Shown one piece after another: positions 42,158 through 51,331 of a stretch of 64,000 bases of DNA. Each line of letters starts with the position of its first letter. Positions within the stretch are counted from its first letter, which is position 1. The translations under genes and the position numbers were made by a program. The notes under the pieces were generated by a model that was not told the DNA's origin, did not search any database, and saw only the letters and a program-made list of their open reading frames with translations. The stretch is taken from assembly GCF_003957295.1 (NCBI RefSeq), contig NZ_RQPJ01000005.1, forward strand, positions 1 to 64,000. Direction: 5' to 3'. This stretch comes from Arenibacter aquaticus. Its GTDB lineage: Bacteria; Bacteroidota; Bacteroidia; Flavobacteriales; Flavobacteriaceae.

Positions 42158-44215
42158 ATGATATTACAGATTATAGATCTAGGGCGCCTACACCCATTAT
42201 TGGTTCATATGCCCATAGGTATTTTGATATTGGTTTTCTTAATGGAACTATACTTCCGCAAAAAAACCAACGTTCCGGACCAGGACATTTTAAAATTTGC
42301 TTTAGGTCTGGCCGCCATCACCACAATCCTGTCCGTTGTTAGCGGATGGCTTTTAGGCCAGGACGGGGGATATGACGAGACCCTTCTTTTTAGACACCGC
42401 TGGATGGCCGTTGGACTAGCAGTGGGATCTATCATTCTATTCCTGCTAAAAAAATATCCTACAAAGTGGAGCAAACCTATCTATCTCCCCCTGTTTATCC
42501 TTATCATGGGGCTTTTGGGGCTTACCGGGCACTTAGGGGGCAGTATGACCCATGGTGAAGGATATTTGTATACGACTACAGAGACCAAAAAAGTAGTCAT
42601 TACAAATGTACAACAGGCAATGGTATACCAACATATAGTTCAGCCCATTTTTGATGCTAAATGTACCGGCTGCCACAACCCCAATAAAGTGAAGGGTGGT
42701 TTGATAATGACCACCAAGGAGCAGCTTTTAAAAGGTGGTGATTCCGGTAGTTTGCTGATGGCGGACCAAGGAGAACCCAGTAGATTGATGCACCACATAA
42801 AACTACCTATGGAAGATGAGGAGCATATGCCACCCAAAGGAAAAGTGCAGCTTACCAACAATGAAATAGCCTTGTTGCAATGGTGGATGGATAATGAAAA
42901 TTGTTTCGACTGTGTTGCCGGAACCTTAGAGAAAAACGAAAAAATAAACGAGATATTGGTTTCGTTGGAAGAGGACAGTTCACCAAGGGCCCAAATTGCA
43001 AAAACACTGGAATTGGTTCCTGACAATTGGTTGTCAAAAACAAACCAAAACGGAATTATCGCCACACGATTAGCTACCAATAACCCATTACTAATTGTAA
43101 ACCTTTCAGGGGAACAAGAATTGACAAAAGAACATTTTAAAGCGTTAAAAAAGTATGCCGAACATATTGTGGAACTAAATCTGGCGAACTCCAATTTTAA
43201 CGATGACCTATCATCACAACTAACCTCCTTTAAAAACATCACCAAATTACAACTACAGAATACGGAAATTACCGATATGACCTTGAACCGCCTACACCAT
43301 ATGCGGTATCTGGAATCCTTAAACCTCTATGGCACCGCCATTACCGATATAGGGCTGGAGAAACTTACACCCCTATCCGGACTTAAAACTGTTTATACTT
43401 GGCAATCAGAAATCAGCCAAGAGGCGTTGGATAATTTTGACAGTCAAAACCCTGAGTTAACTGTAGTTCGTATAGACCAAGATCTCTTTCTCCCTACCCA
43501 CCTAGATCCACCTGTGATCGTTTCCGAAAAGGATTTCTTTAAGGATTCCCTAGTCGTAAGCCTAGAGTCGTTCCACAAGGGCACAAGCATTTTTTACACC
43601 CTGGACGGATCCCCTCCAGATTCAACGTCCTTAAAATACAAAAAACCTATATTACTTACCCACTCCGCCCATATTAAAGCGGTCACCCACAAACCGGGCT
43701 GGGACCTAAGCACTATAAAATCTGCCAGTTTCAAAAAATCGGCCTTTACCTATGATTCAGTTACCCTAGAAGTACAGCCACATGAAAAATACAAGGGTCA
43801 CGGCAACAAGACCTTGATTGACCAAAAAAGAGGAAGCGACAATTTCCTTGATGGCAACTGGCTAGGTTATGAGGGCAGTAGTTTTAGGGCTACCATTGAA
43901 CTACAAAAGGAGGAGTTGATATCTACGGTATCCGTAGGTTCGTTATCGGCACCACAACAATGGATATTCTTCCCAAGGGGCTTCAAGGTCTGGGTCTCCA
44001 ATGACGGGAACAATTACAAGCTTATCCATTCTGAACATTTGGAAGCTGAAAAGCCCAATACAGATACTAAGTTTAATTTCTTTGACCTTGCCATACCCCC
44101 TACCAAATCCAATTTTGTGAGGGTAGAAGTCATTAGCCAACTACAAAACCCCTCATGGCACCCCAATCCAGGAGAAAAGAGTTGGTTGTTCATAGACGAG
44201 ATCGTGCTTAACTAA
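42158..44215 (+). CDS. Multidomain membrane cytochrome: DUF2231, PSCyt1, LRR, CHB_HEX_C and F5/8 modules
   Basis: A 685-residue protein. Four N-terminal transmembrane helices form a DUF2231-like domain (LHPLLVHMPIGILIL at 11-25, through about 125). A c-type haem domain has CTGCH (169-173) in FDAKCTGCHNPNKVKGG and MPPKGKVQLTNNE. Leucine-rich repeats occupy about 305-430. A chitobiase-type beta domain (FYTLDGSPPDSTSLKYKKP) and an F5/8 discoidin-like module ending SWLFIDEIVLN close the protein. The last two modules match those of the GH20 lipoprotein in the nearby PUL. It probably anchors the operon's redox function to the inner membrane, with binding modules facing outward. Confidence 0.88.
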   Translation: MILQIIDLGRLHPLLVHMPIGILILVFLMELYFRKKTNVPDQDILKFALGLAAITTILSVVSGWLLGQDGGYDETLLFRHRWMAVGLAVGSIILFLLKKYPTKWSKPIYLPLFILIMGLLGLTGHLGGSMTHGEGYLYTTTETKKVVITNVQQAMVYQHIVQPIFDAKCTGCHNPNKVKGGLIMTTKEQLLKGGDSGSLLMADQGEPSRLMHHIKLPMEDEEHMPPKGKVQLTNNEIALLQWWMDNENCFDCVAGTLEKNEKINEILVSLEEDSSPRAQIAKTLELVPDNWLSKTNQNGIIATRLATNNPLLIVNLSGEQELTKEHFKALKKYAEHIVELNLANSNFNDDLSSQLTSFKNITKLQLQNTEITDMTLNRLHHMRYLESLNLYGTAITDIGLEKLTPLSGLKTVYTWQSEISQEALDNFDSQNPELTVVRIDQDLFLPTHLDPPVIVSEKDFFKDSLVVSLESFHKGTSIFYTLDGSPPDSTSLKYKKPILLTHSAHIKAVTHKPGWDLSTIKSASFKKSAFTYDSVTLEVQPHEKYKGHGNKTLIDQKRGSDNFLDGNWLGYEGSSFRATIELQKEELISTVSVGSLSAPQQWIFFPRGFKVWVSNDGNNYKLIHSEHLEAEKPNTDTKFNFFDLAIPPTKSNFVRVEVISQLQNPSWHPNPGEKSWLFIDEIVLN

Positions 44216-44312
44216 TTTTTGGGTCTTTGGGCGGTGGCATACATCCTTGCTATGTAACAATTATTACATTCCAGTTTATAGTTACCTTTATCTTTGCATC
44301 AAAATCGTAAAT

Positions 44313-44873
44313 ATGGAATATATTCTACAACCCTGGCCGTGGTATGTCTCCGGCCCATTGATTGCGTTGGTGATGTTTTTGCTGATATATTTTGGAAAAA
44401 CATTTGGCATGTCGTCCAATCTAAAGACACTTTGTACCATTGGGGGAGCAGGAAAATATTCAGATTTTTTCAGGTTTGATTGGAAGGCTCAACGTTGGAA
44501 CCTTACCGTTGTTATTGGAGCGGTCATTGGAGGTTTTATTGCAACCCAATTCCTATCCGATGGTTCTACCATTGCCTTGAGTACAGCAACCATTTCGGAT
44601 CTGGAAAAATTAGGGTTTAGCAATATTGGCGAATCCCTATTGCCCCCTGAAATTTATAATTGGGACAATGTACTAAGCCTTAAGGGAATGTCTATTTTGA
44701 TCATTGCCGGGTTTCTTGTTGGGTTTGGGACCAGATATGCCGGTGGATGTACCTCTGGGCATGCCATTACCGGTTTAAGCAACCTACAGCTACCCTCGCT
44801 TATAGCTGTTATAGGTTTTTTTATTGGAGGTCTTGTAATGACTTATTTTATGCTACCGATAATTTTTGGGTAG
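44313..44873 (+). CDS. YeeE/YedE family membrane protein (N-terminal half type)
   Basis: A 186-residue inner-membrane protein from ATG at 44313; an in-frame ATG at 44247 would add residues that overlap the spacer. Family marks are [15 protein letters not shown] and [18 protein letters not shown] with its conserved Cys. YeeE/YedE proteins carry thiosulfate or related sulfur species. Here the transporter is split into two genes; the second half follows 130 bp later. Sulfur uptake or export is inferred from the family. Confidence 0.9.
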   Translation: MEYILQPWPWYVSGPLIALVMFLLIYFGKTFGMSSNLKTLCTIGGAGKYSDFFRFDWKAQRWNLTVVIGAVIGGFIATQFLSDGSTIALSTATISDLEKLGFSNIGESLLPPEIYNWDNVLSLKGMSILIIAGFLVGFGTRYAGGCTSGHAITGLSNLQLPSLIAVIGFFIGGLVMTYFMLPIIFG

Positions 44874-45003
44874 TTAATCATGGCAGTAAAAAGAGGATAC
44901 ATTATAGGCACAGTGTCTTATTTGGCCATTTCCTCTTTAAATAATAACATCATGACATTAGTGGCCACTTGCAGCGGCCAACATATATTGAAACATAGAA
45001 AAT

Positions 45004-45417
45004 ATGAAATTTTTAAAATTTTTATTTGTAGGTATCTTTTTTGGGATCGTTTTGGTAAAATCCGAAGCAGTATCCTGGTACCGCATTTATGAAATGTTCA
45101 AGTTCCAATCATTCCACATGTACGGAATCATTGGTTCTGCCGTACTACTTGGAGTGATCTCGGTTGCGTTTATTAAAAAATCCCAATTAAAAAGCTTAGA
45201 AGGGAAGCCAATCCAATTGGTCATAAAAGAAAAGGGGCTTACGAGGTATCTCGTTGGCGGAACCATTTTTGGATTGGGATGGGCTTTGGCAGGTGCTTGC
45301 CCAGGTCCTATGTACATACTTGTGGGAAGTGGTGTCTTTAGCATGTTTATTGTAATAGCCGCGGCTATTTTGGGAACCTTTACATATGGTGTCCTAAAAA
45401 ACAAATTGCCACACTAA
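45004..45417 (+). CDS. DUF6691 / YeeE-YedE family membrane protein (C-terminal half type)
   Basis: A 137-residue protein with four hydrophobic segments and the motif GLGWALAGACPGPMYILVG, the second conserved Cys motif of the YeeE/YedE family. It pairs with the 186-residue protein upstream to form a complete transporter. The 130-bp spacer between them carries no convincing ORF. A 9-bp inverted repeat (AAATTGCCA/TGGCAATTT) spans the stop at 45403-45437 without a T tract and could weakly terminate. Confidence 0.88.
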   Translation: MKFLKFLFVGIFFGIVLVKSEAVSWYRIYEMFKFQSFHMYGIIGSAVLLGVISVAFIKKSQLKSLEGKPIQLVIKEKGLTRYLVGGTIFGLGWALAGACPGPMYILVGSGVFSMFIVIAAAILGTFTYGVLKNKLPH

Positions 45418-45639
45418 GCCATGGTCCCTGGCAATTTAGATTACACCAACAAGGCAGTAGTAGGCAAGAAGGTGGGCTTATTTTGATAATTTGTTTACCT
45501 AATAGGGTATTATTTTAAGAGTTGGCCACAAAAACTTAATCCACATTACTGCAGACATGTTATTGCCCCATAATTAAATACTTTACTAGATTTTCAAATC
45601 CGCTACTTATTGGAAAGATCCCAATCACCAAACTCCAGA

Positions 45640-45915
45640 TTAAACAATTTCAGCACTTAGTCCTGCCTGTAAAAGCTTGCCACAACGGGGCTCTAGATCA
45701 TTATATTCCCCAGTCTTAACAGTACACTTACCGTTATAATGTACAATTAAGGCGCACTGCTCTGCTTGTTCGGGCGTGTGATCACAGGCCTTGATCAATG
45801 TTTCTATAACGTGATCAAAAGTGTTGACATCATCATTGAATAAAACGATCTCATTTTGCTTTACGGTATTCTCCTCCAAAAGTAATTCTTCCAAGACTTT
45901 TTCCCTGGTACTCAT
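45640..45915 (-). CDS. clpS: ATP-dependent Clp protease adaptor ClpS
   Basis: 91 residues from the ATG giving MSTREKVLEEL; an ATG six codons upstream is possible. ClpS core: EIVLFNDDVNTFDHVIETLIKACDHTPEQAEQCALIVHYNGKCTV, with the DD-N-x-x-x-x-x-x-V pattern for N-degron and ClpA-type binding. It delivers N-end-rule substrates to Clp protease. Last gene of the tpiA-prmA-clpS run, 21 bp after prmA. Confidence 0.94.
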   Translation of the reverse strand: MSTREKVLEELLLEENTVKQNEIVLFNDDVNTFDHVIETLIKACDHTPEQAEQCALIVHYNGKCTVKTGEYNDLEPRCGKLLQAGLSAEIV

Positions 45916-45936
45916 AGAATTCAATTTTAACACCTT

Positions 45937-46773
45937 CTAAAATACGTATTTTACGGCAACCCAATTATTCTTTTTAAGATTTTTTTCAAACTTCAACCCT
46001 AATCCGACACATTTTTCCGTTATTACAGTAATGTCCTGCTCATAAAACCCACTCAAAAAGACTATTCCTCCCTTATTTAAACAGTTAACGTAACTAGGAA
46101 GGTCCTCCAATAAAATATTCCTATTTATGTTGGCTATAACAATATCGTACTTTTGGTCTACCAATAGCTCTGCAGTACCCTCTTGTACCCTTATTTGCTC
46201 ACAATGGTTACGCTCCACATTTTCCAAGGCGTTGAGGTAGCACCAATTGTCTATGTCTATAGCATCTATTTGGGTAGCTCCCTTCATAGAAGCCAAAATC
46301 GCCAACACTCCGGTACCACACCCCATATCCAGGACAGATTTACCTTTAAAATCGTGATCCAAAATAAACTGCAACATCATATGGGTGGTTTCATGATGTC
46401 CGGTACCAAAGCTCATTTTAGGCTCTATAACAATATCGTAATCAACTTGAGGCTTATCATGAAAAGGTGCCCTTACCACACATTTGTCGCTAACAAGGAT
46501 TGGTTTAAAATTACTTTCCCAAGTGGCGTTCCAATTCTCCTGTTCTATTTCCTTCAATTCATATGTTATTGTAAATAAAGGATTTTTAAGGATATGTATA
46601 TCGTCCAAGATTCCAGGGTGCCAATCTTCTTTCCTTATATAAGCCTGAATACCATCTTCTGTTTCCACAAAACTTTCAAATAGCACATTGCCCAACTCGG
46701 CAGTAAGAATATCGGAAGCTGGCTGCACCGGGTCTACTTTAAAATTATATTCTAAATATATAGTATTCGACAT
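45937..46773 (-). CDS. prmA: Ribosomal protein L11 methyltransferase PrmA
   Basis: 278 residues starting MSNTIYLEYNFKV. A longer frame to 46842 is rejected because it would run through the tpiA terminator. The AdoMet-binding domain has MSFGTGHHETTHMMLQ, GKSVLDMGCGTGVLAI (motif I) and YDIVIANINRNIL (the NINR-like motif of PrmA). It trimethylates L11 in the cytoplasm. It sits between tpiA and clpS, a conserved order in Flavobacteriia. Confidence 0.95.
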   Translation of the reverse strand: MSNTIYLEYNFKVDPVQPASDILTAELGNVLFESFVETEDGIQAYIRKEDWHPGILDDIHILKNPLFTITYELKEIEQENWNATWESNFKPILVSDKCVVRAPFHDKPQVDYDIVIEPKMSFGTGHHETTHMMLQFILDHDFKGKSVLDMGCGTGVLAILASMKGATQIDAIDIDNWCYLNALENVERNHCEQIRVQEGTAELLVDQKYDIVIANINRNILLEDLPSYVNCLNKGGIVFLSGFYEQDITVITEKCVGLGLKFEKNLKKNNWVAVKYVF

Positions 46774-46804
46774 ATTATATTTTCTTTTTGTTAGCCCCTT
46801 ATAA

Positions 46805-46834
46805 GGAAAAATGCCCGTTAACGAATCAACGGGC
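46805..46834 (-). terminator. Terminator between tpiA and prmA
   Basis: GCCCGTT (46813-46819) pairs with AACGGGC (46828-46834); on the minus strand ATTTTTCC follows. It lies 80 bp past the tpiA stop and argues against the upstream prmA start. Confidence 0.75.
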
Positions 46835-46913
46835 AGCTGCACTCTTTAAGCCCAAAATCTCTTAATGGATAAATTTGAACTTATAATTACATTAAAATTA
46901 AATCGTATATACC

Positions 46914-47666
46914 TTATCCTATTGCCTCTATTATGGCTACAAAGTCGTCCGCTACCAAAGAAGCGCCCCCTATTAAACCTCCATCTACATCCGGCTTAGA
47001 GAATATTTCTACGGCATTGGCCGGTTTTACACTACCTCCGTACAATATGGAAACATTATTGGCAACACCTTCATCATACGCCTCGGTAATTGTTTTACGG
47101 ATAAAGGCATGCATTTCCTGTGCTTGCTCTGGTGATGCCGTTTCTCCAGTACCTATTGCCCATACCGGCTCATAGGCTAGGATAATCTTGCTCCAATCTG
47201 CAGCATCCAAGGTAAATAATGCATTTTTTAGTTGGCTTTCCACCACATTAAAATGATTTACTGACCTGCGGTCCTCCAACTCTTCCCCAAAACAAAACAT
47301 TACCCTCATATTCTTGGCCAATGCAGCTGCTACTTTTTTGGCCAATATTTCATCTGTTTCACCAAAATAGGCCCTTCTTTCAGAGTGCCCTATAATTACA
47401 GTATCCACACCTACGGCCAAAAGCATGTCTGCAGAGATCTCCCCCGTATAAGCACCATTTTCTGCAAAGTGCATATTCTGCGCTATCACTTGGATAGTTG
47501 AAGAACCCAATTGAGTTACTGCCGAGGCCAAGTTCACAGCAGTAGGGGCTACCATAACTTCTGCCTGTGTTTCTGGAAGCTTAGCCGAAAGTTCTGTCAA
47601 TAATACTTTCGTTTCCCCAAGGTTCTTATTCATTTTCCAATTCCCTGCTACTATTTTACTTCTCAT
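46914..47666 (-). CDS. tpiA: Triosephosphate isomerase
   Basis: 250 residues, normal family length. GNWKMNKN at the N terminus (catalytic Lys), IGHSERRAYFGE (catalytic His), AYEPVWAIGTGETA (catalytic Glu) and the phosphate-gripping VSILYGGSVKPAN and GGLIGGASL loops are all present. It interconverts dihydroxyacetone phosphate and glyceraldehyde-3-phosphate in glycolysis. Upstream lies the DoxX gene on the same strand. Confidence 0.97.
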   Translation of the reverse strand: MRSKIVAGNWKMNKNLGETKVLLTELSAKLPETQAEVMVAPTAVNLASAVTQLGSSTIQVIAQNMHFAENGAYTGEISADMLLAVGVDTVIIGHSERRAYFGETDEILAKKVAAALAKNMRVMFCFGEELEDRRSVNHFNVVESQLKNALFTLDAADWSKIILAYEPVWAIGTGETASPEQAQEMHAFIRKTITEAYDEGVANNVSILYGGSVKPANAVEIFSKPDVDGGLIGGASLVADDFVAIIEAIG

Positions 47667-47739
47667 TTTATACCTATTTACGTTGTTCTTTCTTTAAATG
47701 ATTATTTACTGTTTTGCTTAAAACAATTTGTATTACAAA

Positions 47740-48837
47740 CTAATTAAACTCCAAATCGTCCAAGTCGTTATAATGTACCTTTTGGACTATAGTTCCTTTT
47801 TCCAAAACCAGTACTCCGGGATTGGAGCGAACTATTGTCTTTAAGGTGGTTTCATCCGTAAAATAAAATTCGAATCCCAGCTGATACTCCTTTTTAATCT
47901 TTTGCGTATACCCTGGTCCGGAAGCCGACATGCCAATTACCTTATATCCTTCATTCATGGCCCTATCGGTCACCCCTTTTACATCTTCAAAAGCACTGTA
48001 TTGACTCTTTGCCAAATCATAAGCGATTACCATCACCAACTTAGGCTCCTGCAACAGTGCGGGCGCAAAATCCTCCCCATCCTTTTCTATACTAAAATCG
48101 TGTATAGGAGGTTCATATCCCTTTTGCACCTCTTCGGTCTCAACGCCAATAAACTCGCCATCCACCGAAGGGTAATCCCCATTGGTTACAACAACCTTCT
48201 CTTGACCATTTACATTGAACTTCCAACTATAATCAAAAATAGCAACTGGAGCACCTTCGGGCACACTCATACCTTCCTCTATATTGGCCCCAATTTTATA
48301 GGGTCTAAAATCTATTGCAGGCAAATGGTTAAGTACATAATACGCAAAGATAGCACTAGCCAATAAACCAACCCCTACAATAAGTCTTTTTCCTCCCTCG
48401 CCTAATGGCGATTTAATAGAATTGATACCAAGCAAAAGTATAACAATGAGCACCAACAAAATAACGTCCTTGGTAAAAGATTCCCAAGGTGTTAGTTTTA
48501 TGGCGTCCCCGAAACAGCCACAATCGGTAACCTTATTAAAATATGCGGAATAAAAAGTAAGGAAGGTAAAAAACACAATCATGGCCAAAATGCTCCATAA
48601 CGTGACCTTAATACGGAATCCTACCAATAGCATTATCCCTAAAAGCACCTCTGCAATGACGACCAAAATAGAGATTGCCAAAGCATAGGGCATTAGGAAC
48701 TCCAAATCAAGTACGCCCGGACTAAAATATTCCTCCAGTTTAAAAGAAAAGCCAACCGGGTCGTTTAATTTTATAAATCCACTAACAATAAATAATAGCC
48801 CCACAATAATGCGGCATAGTGTCACTATATATTTCAT
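47740..48837 (-). CDS. BT_3928-type DoxX family membrane protein
   Basis: 365 residues. The N-terminal half holds the DoxX/MauE-like four-helix membrane domain (ITLCRIIVGLLFIVSGFIK-type opening with GFIKLNDPVGFSFKLEEYF, and TDCGCFGDAIKLTPW). The C-terminal half has a thioredoxin-like region (PKLVMVIAYDLAKSQ, GYKVIGMSASG) with no CxxC. The exact role is unknown; redox or quinone functions have been proposed for the family. It lies between DUF1599 and tpiA, the usual flavobacterial setting. Confidence 0.88.
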   Translation of the reverse strand: MKYIVTLCRIIVGLLFIVSGFIKLNDPVGFSFKLEEYFSPGVLDLEFLMPYALAISILVVIAEVLLGIMLLVGFRIKVTLWSILAMIVFFTFLTFYSAYFNKVTDCGCFGDAIKLTPWESFTKDVILLVLIVILLLGINSIKSPLGEGGKRLIVGVGLLASAIFAYYVLNHLPAIDFRPYKIGANIEEGMSVPEGAPVAIFDYSWKFNVNGQEKVVVTNGDYPSVDGEFIGVETEEVQKGYEPPIHDFSIEKDGEDFAPALLQEPKLVMVIAYDLAKSQYSAFEDVKGVTDRAMNEGYKVIGMSASGPGYTQKIKKEYQLGFEFYFTDETTLKTIVRSNPGVLVLEKGTIVQKVHYNDLDDLEFN

Positions 48838-48920
48838 ATTTTAATAAATTCCTTTTTAAACGAGCCTTGCAAATACAACACACAGGATAATTTTTTTTCA
48901 ACATCATTAATATCAAACTC

Positions 48921-49469
48921 TCAAGCCTTTTCTGCCACCCCTAGGTGGATCATTGCAAAAACGGCATAATTAATCATGTCCTGATAATTGGCATCTATAC
49001 CTTCGCTTACCAATGTCTTGCCCTTATTGTTCTCTATTTGCTTAACCCGCAACAACTTTTGTAGAATTAAATCGGTCAATGAACTCACCCTCATCTCCCG
49101 CCATGCTTCCCCATAATCGTGATTTTTATTTTCCATCAATGTCTTGGTGACGGAAATATGTTTATCAAAGAGGTCTATTGCTTCGGCAGCAGAAAGATCG
49201 GGCTGGTCCACGATCCCCTTTTCAATCTGAATCAAGGCCATAACGGAGTAATTGATTATCCCAATAAATTCGGAAACTTCCCCCTCATCTACCTTGTGCA
49301 CTTCATTTTCCTGCAAGCCCCTAATACGCTGCGCCTTAATATATATCTGATCTGTAAGTGAGGGAAGTCGTAGAATTCGCCATGCACTGCCGTAATCTTG
49401 CATTTTTTTTAAGAAGAGATCCCTGCAAATCTTAATAACGGCATTGTATTGCTCCGAAGTATTGTGCAT
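48921..49469 (-). CDS. DUF1599 domain protein
   Basis: 182 residues with two tandem copies of a helical motif: CRDLFLKKMQDYGSAWRILR near the N terminus and TLMENKNHDYGEAWREMR about 90 residues later. Each is followed by SLTDxIxxKxxRxxxxE and a Y-MINYxVxAxIxxxK type helix. This is the DUF1599 (nucleotide-modification-associated) pattern; the enzymatic role is not known. It is divergent from folP and the first gene in the DoxX-tpiA direction. Confidence 0.9.
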   Translation of the reverse strand: MHNTSEQYNAVIKICRDLFLKKMQDYGSAWRILRLPSLTDQIYIKAQRIRGLQENEVHKVDEGEVSEFIGIINYSVMALIQIEKGIVDQPDLSAAEAIDLFDKHISVTKTLMENKNHDYGEAWREMRVSSLTDLILQKLLRVKQIENNKGKTLVSEGIDANYQDMINYAVFAMIHLGVAEKA

Positions 49470-49577
49470 TTAATGTTTCAAATTTGTGTAAATTTCGCTT
49501 AAAATTTTAAACTATTCAAAAATCGAGGTTTAAACTTAACTTCCCAAAGTTTTGCCCCATTTTATATCAAAAATAAT

Positions 49578-50405
49578 ATGACCTTAAACTGCAAAGGACA
49601 GTTACTTGATCTGGACACCCCAAAAGTTATGGGAATCCTTAATATTACGCCCGATTCGTTTTATGACGGGGGAAGCTATAAAAGTGAAGATGACTTATTA
49701 AAGAAGGTGAATTCCATGTTGCTGCAAGGAGCCACTTTTATAGACGTGGGCGCTTATAGTTCTAGACCGGGTGCCGATTATGTAGAGGAAAAAGAGGAGT
49801 TGGCACGTATTGTTCCTATTGTAAAACTACTAATACATCACTTCCCCGATATTATACTCTCTATAGACACCTTTAGAAGCACTGTTGCGGAGGAATGCCT
49901 TAAACATGGTGCAGCTATCATAAATGACATATCGGCCGGTAATTTGGACTCCAAAATGATATCTACTGTGGGTAAATACAAGGCCCCTTATATTTTGATG
50001 CACATGAGGGGAAACCCTAACAGCATGCAACATAAAACCCATTATAAGGACCTTCTTGGCGAAATGATTTTCTATTTTTCAGAAAAAGTAGCCTTGGCCA
50101 GGGAATCAGGGATCCAGGATATTATTATAGACCCTGGTTTTGGTTTTGCAAAAACCTTGGAACAGAATTATGAAATTCTAAAAAAATTCAGCTTATTACA
50201 GCAGTTAGAACTGCCCATACTTACCGGTATCAGTAGAAAATCCATGATTTACAAACTCTTGCAAAACACCCCCAAGGAAGCCCTAAACGGCACAACCGCT
50301 TTGCATATGTACGCCTTGGGCCAAGGCTCCAAAATTCTAAGGGCACACGACGTAAAGGAGGCTATGGAATGTATTACACTGTTTAATACTATTGACACAA
50401 AATAA
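49578..50405 (+). CDS. folP: Dihydropteroate synthase
   Basis: 275 residues. VMGILNITPDSFYDGG (pterin-site signature), FIDVGAYSSRPGA, LSIDTFRSTVAEE, INDISAGN, DPGFGFAKTLEQNYEIL and the C-terminal loop LPILTGISRKS with R-x-H near the end (LRAHDVKEA). It joins para-aminobenzoate to the pterin pyrophosphate in folate synthesis. It precedes cdaA by 118 bp, a conserved Bacteroidota order. Confidence 0.96.
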   Translation: MTLNCKGQLLDLDTPKVMGILNITPDSFYDGGSYKSEDDLLKKVNSMLLQGATFIDVGAYSSRPGADYVEEKEELARIVPIVKLLIHHFPDIILSIDTFRSTVAEECLKHGAAIINDISAGNLDSKMISTVGKYKAPYILMHMRGNPNSMQHKTHYKDLLGEMIFYFSEKVALARESGIQDIIIDPGFGFAKTLEQNYEILKKFSLLQQLELPILTGISRKSMIYKLLQNTPKEALNGTTALHMYALGQGSKILRAHDVKEAMECITLFNTIDTK

Positions 50406-50523
50406 AGGATGACCCCTGATAATTGTCCGTATTGGGGAATACGGTACAAAGCTACCGGAAACATTTTTTAATAATTTAATTTGCAGTACTGGCTTATTTC
50501 CTATTTTTACAAAAACCACAGCC

Positions 50524-51309
50524 TTGGATTTTTTAAACTTTCTAGATTTTAGTATTACTGATATTTTAGACATCTTTTTGGTGGCCGTACTTTTGTATTA
50601 TGTCTACCAATTGGTTAGGGGAACGGTGGCTATTAATATTTTTATAGGTATCGTTATTGTTTGGGGCTTTTGGAAACTTACCGAAGTCTTGGAAATGAAA
50701 ATGATCAGTAGCATGGTAGGGGGCTTTATGCAAGTGGGACTAATTGCCTTGATTATTGTTTTTCAACAGGAAATCAGGAAGTTCCTCCTAATGGTAGGTT
50801 CCACCAATCTGGCTTCCAAACGCAACTTCCTAAAACACTTTAAATTTTTAAAGGAAGATGGCCTCACCATTGGCACCAATGTAGATGCTATTTTGGCAGC
50901 CTGTGAAAAAATGGGAAACTCAAAAACCGGAGCTTTAATTGTTATTGCAAGAAATAATTCATTGGACTTTGTTAAATCTACCGGCGACAAAATGTACATA
51001 GAGATTACCCAGCCAATATTGGAAAGTATTTTCTATAAGAACAGCCCCTTGCACGATGGGGCCGCCATTATTGAAGACAACTTTATTGTTGCAACTAGGG
51101 TAATACTCCCCGTCTCCAACGAGCGCACCATACCATTGCGTTTTGGTCTTAGACATCGTGCTGCCGTTGGCATTACCGAAAAAACAGATTCGTTGGCCCT
51201 AATAGTCAGTGAAGAGACCGGACTAATCTCCTATATAAAAAATGGGGAATTTGTTCTTTACAAAGACCTGTCAGAATTGTCCAGTTTAATCAAGGCAGAC
51301 CTTATGTAG
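50524..51309 (+). CDS. cdaA: Diadenylate cyclase CdaA (c-di-AMP synthase)
   Basis: 261 residues. Three N-terminal membrane helices (about 12-30, 36-52, 62-80) precede a DisA_N/DAC domain with the DGA motif at 178-180 (SPLHDGAAII) and the RHR motif at 210-212 (GLRHRAAVG). Both are complete, so it should be active and make c-di-AMP from ATP. The start is TTG at 50524: the first ATG in frame would remove two helices. Confidence 0.95.
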   Translation: MDFLNFLDFSITDILDIFLVAVLLYYVYQLVRGTVAINIFIGIVIVWGFWKLTEVLEMKMISSMVGGFMQVGLIALIIVFQQEIRKFLLMVGSTNLASKRNFLKHFKFLKEDGLTIGTNVDAILAACEKMGNSKTGALIVIARNNSLDFVKSTGDKMYIEITQPILESIFYKNSPLHDGAAIIEDNFIVATRVILPVSNERTIPLRFGLRHRAAVGITEKTDSLALIVSEETGLISYIKNGEFVLYKDLSELSSLIKADLM

Positions 51310-51331
51310 CCCAATTGTTGTACCCCAATCA

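Noticed and set aside
44880-45092. 70-codon plus-strand frame between the two YeeE/YedE halves
   Set aside because: It overlaps the start of the second half out of frame and lacks a coherent product.
46774-46842. N-terminal extension of PrmA
   Set aside because: It would be encoded across the tpiA terminator; the conserved protein begins at MSNTIYLEYNF.
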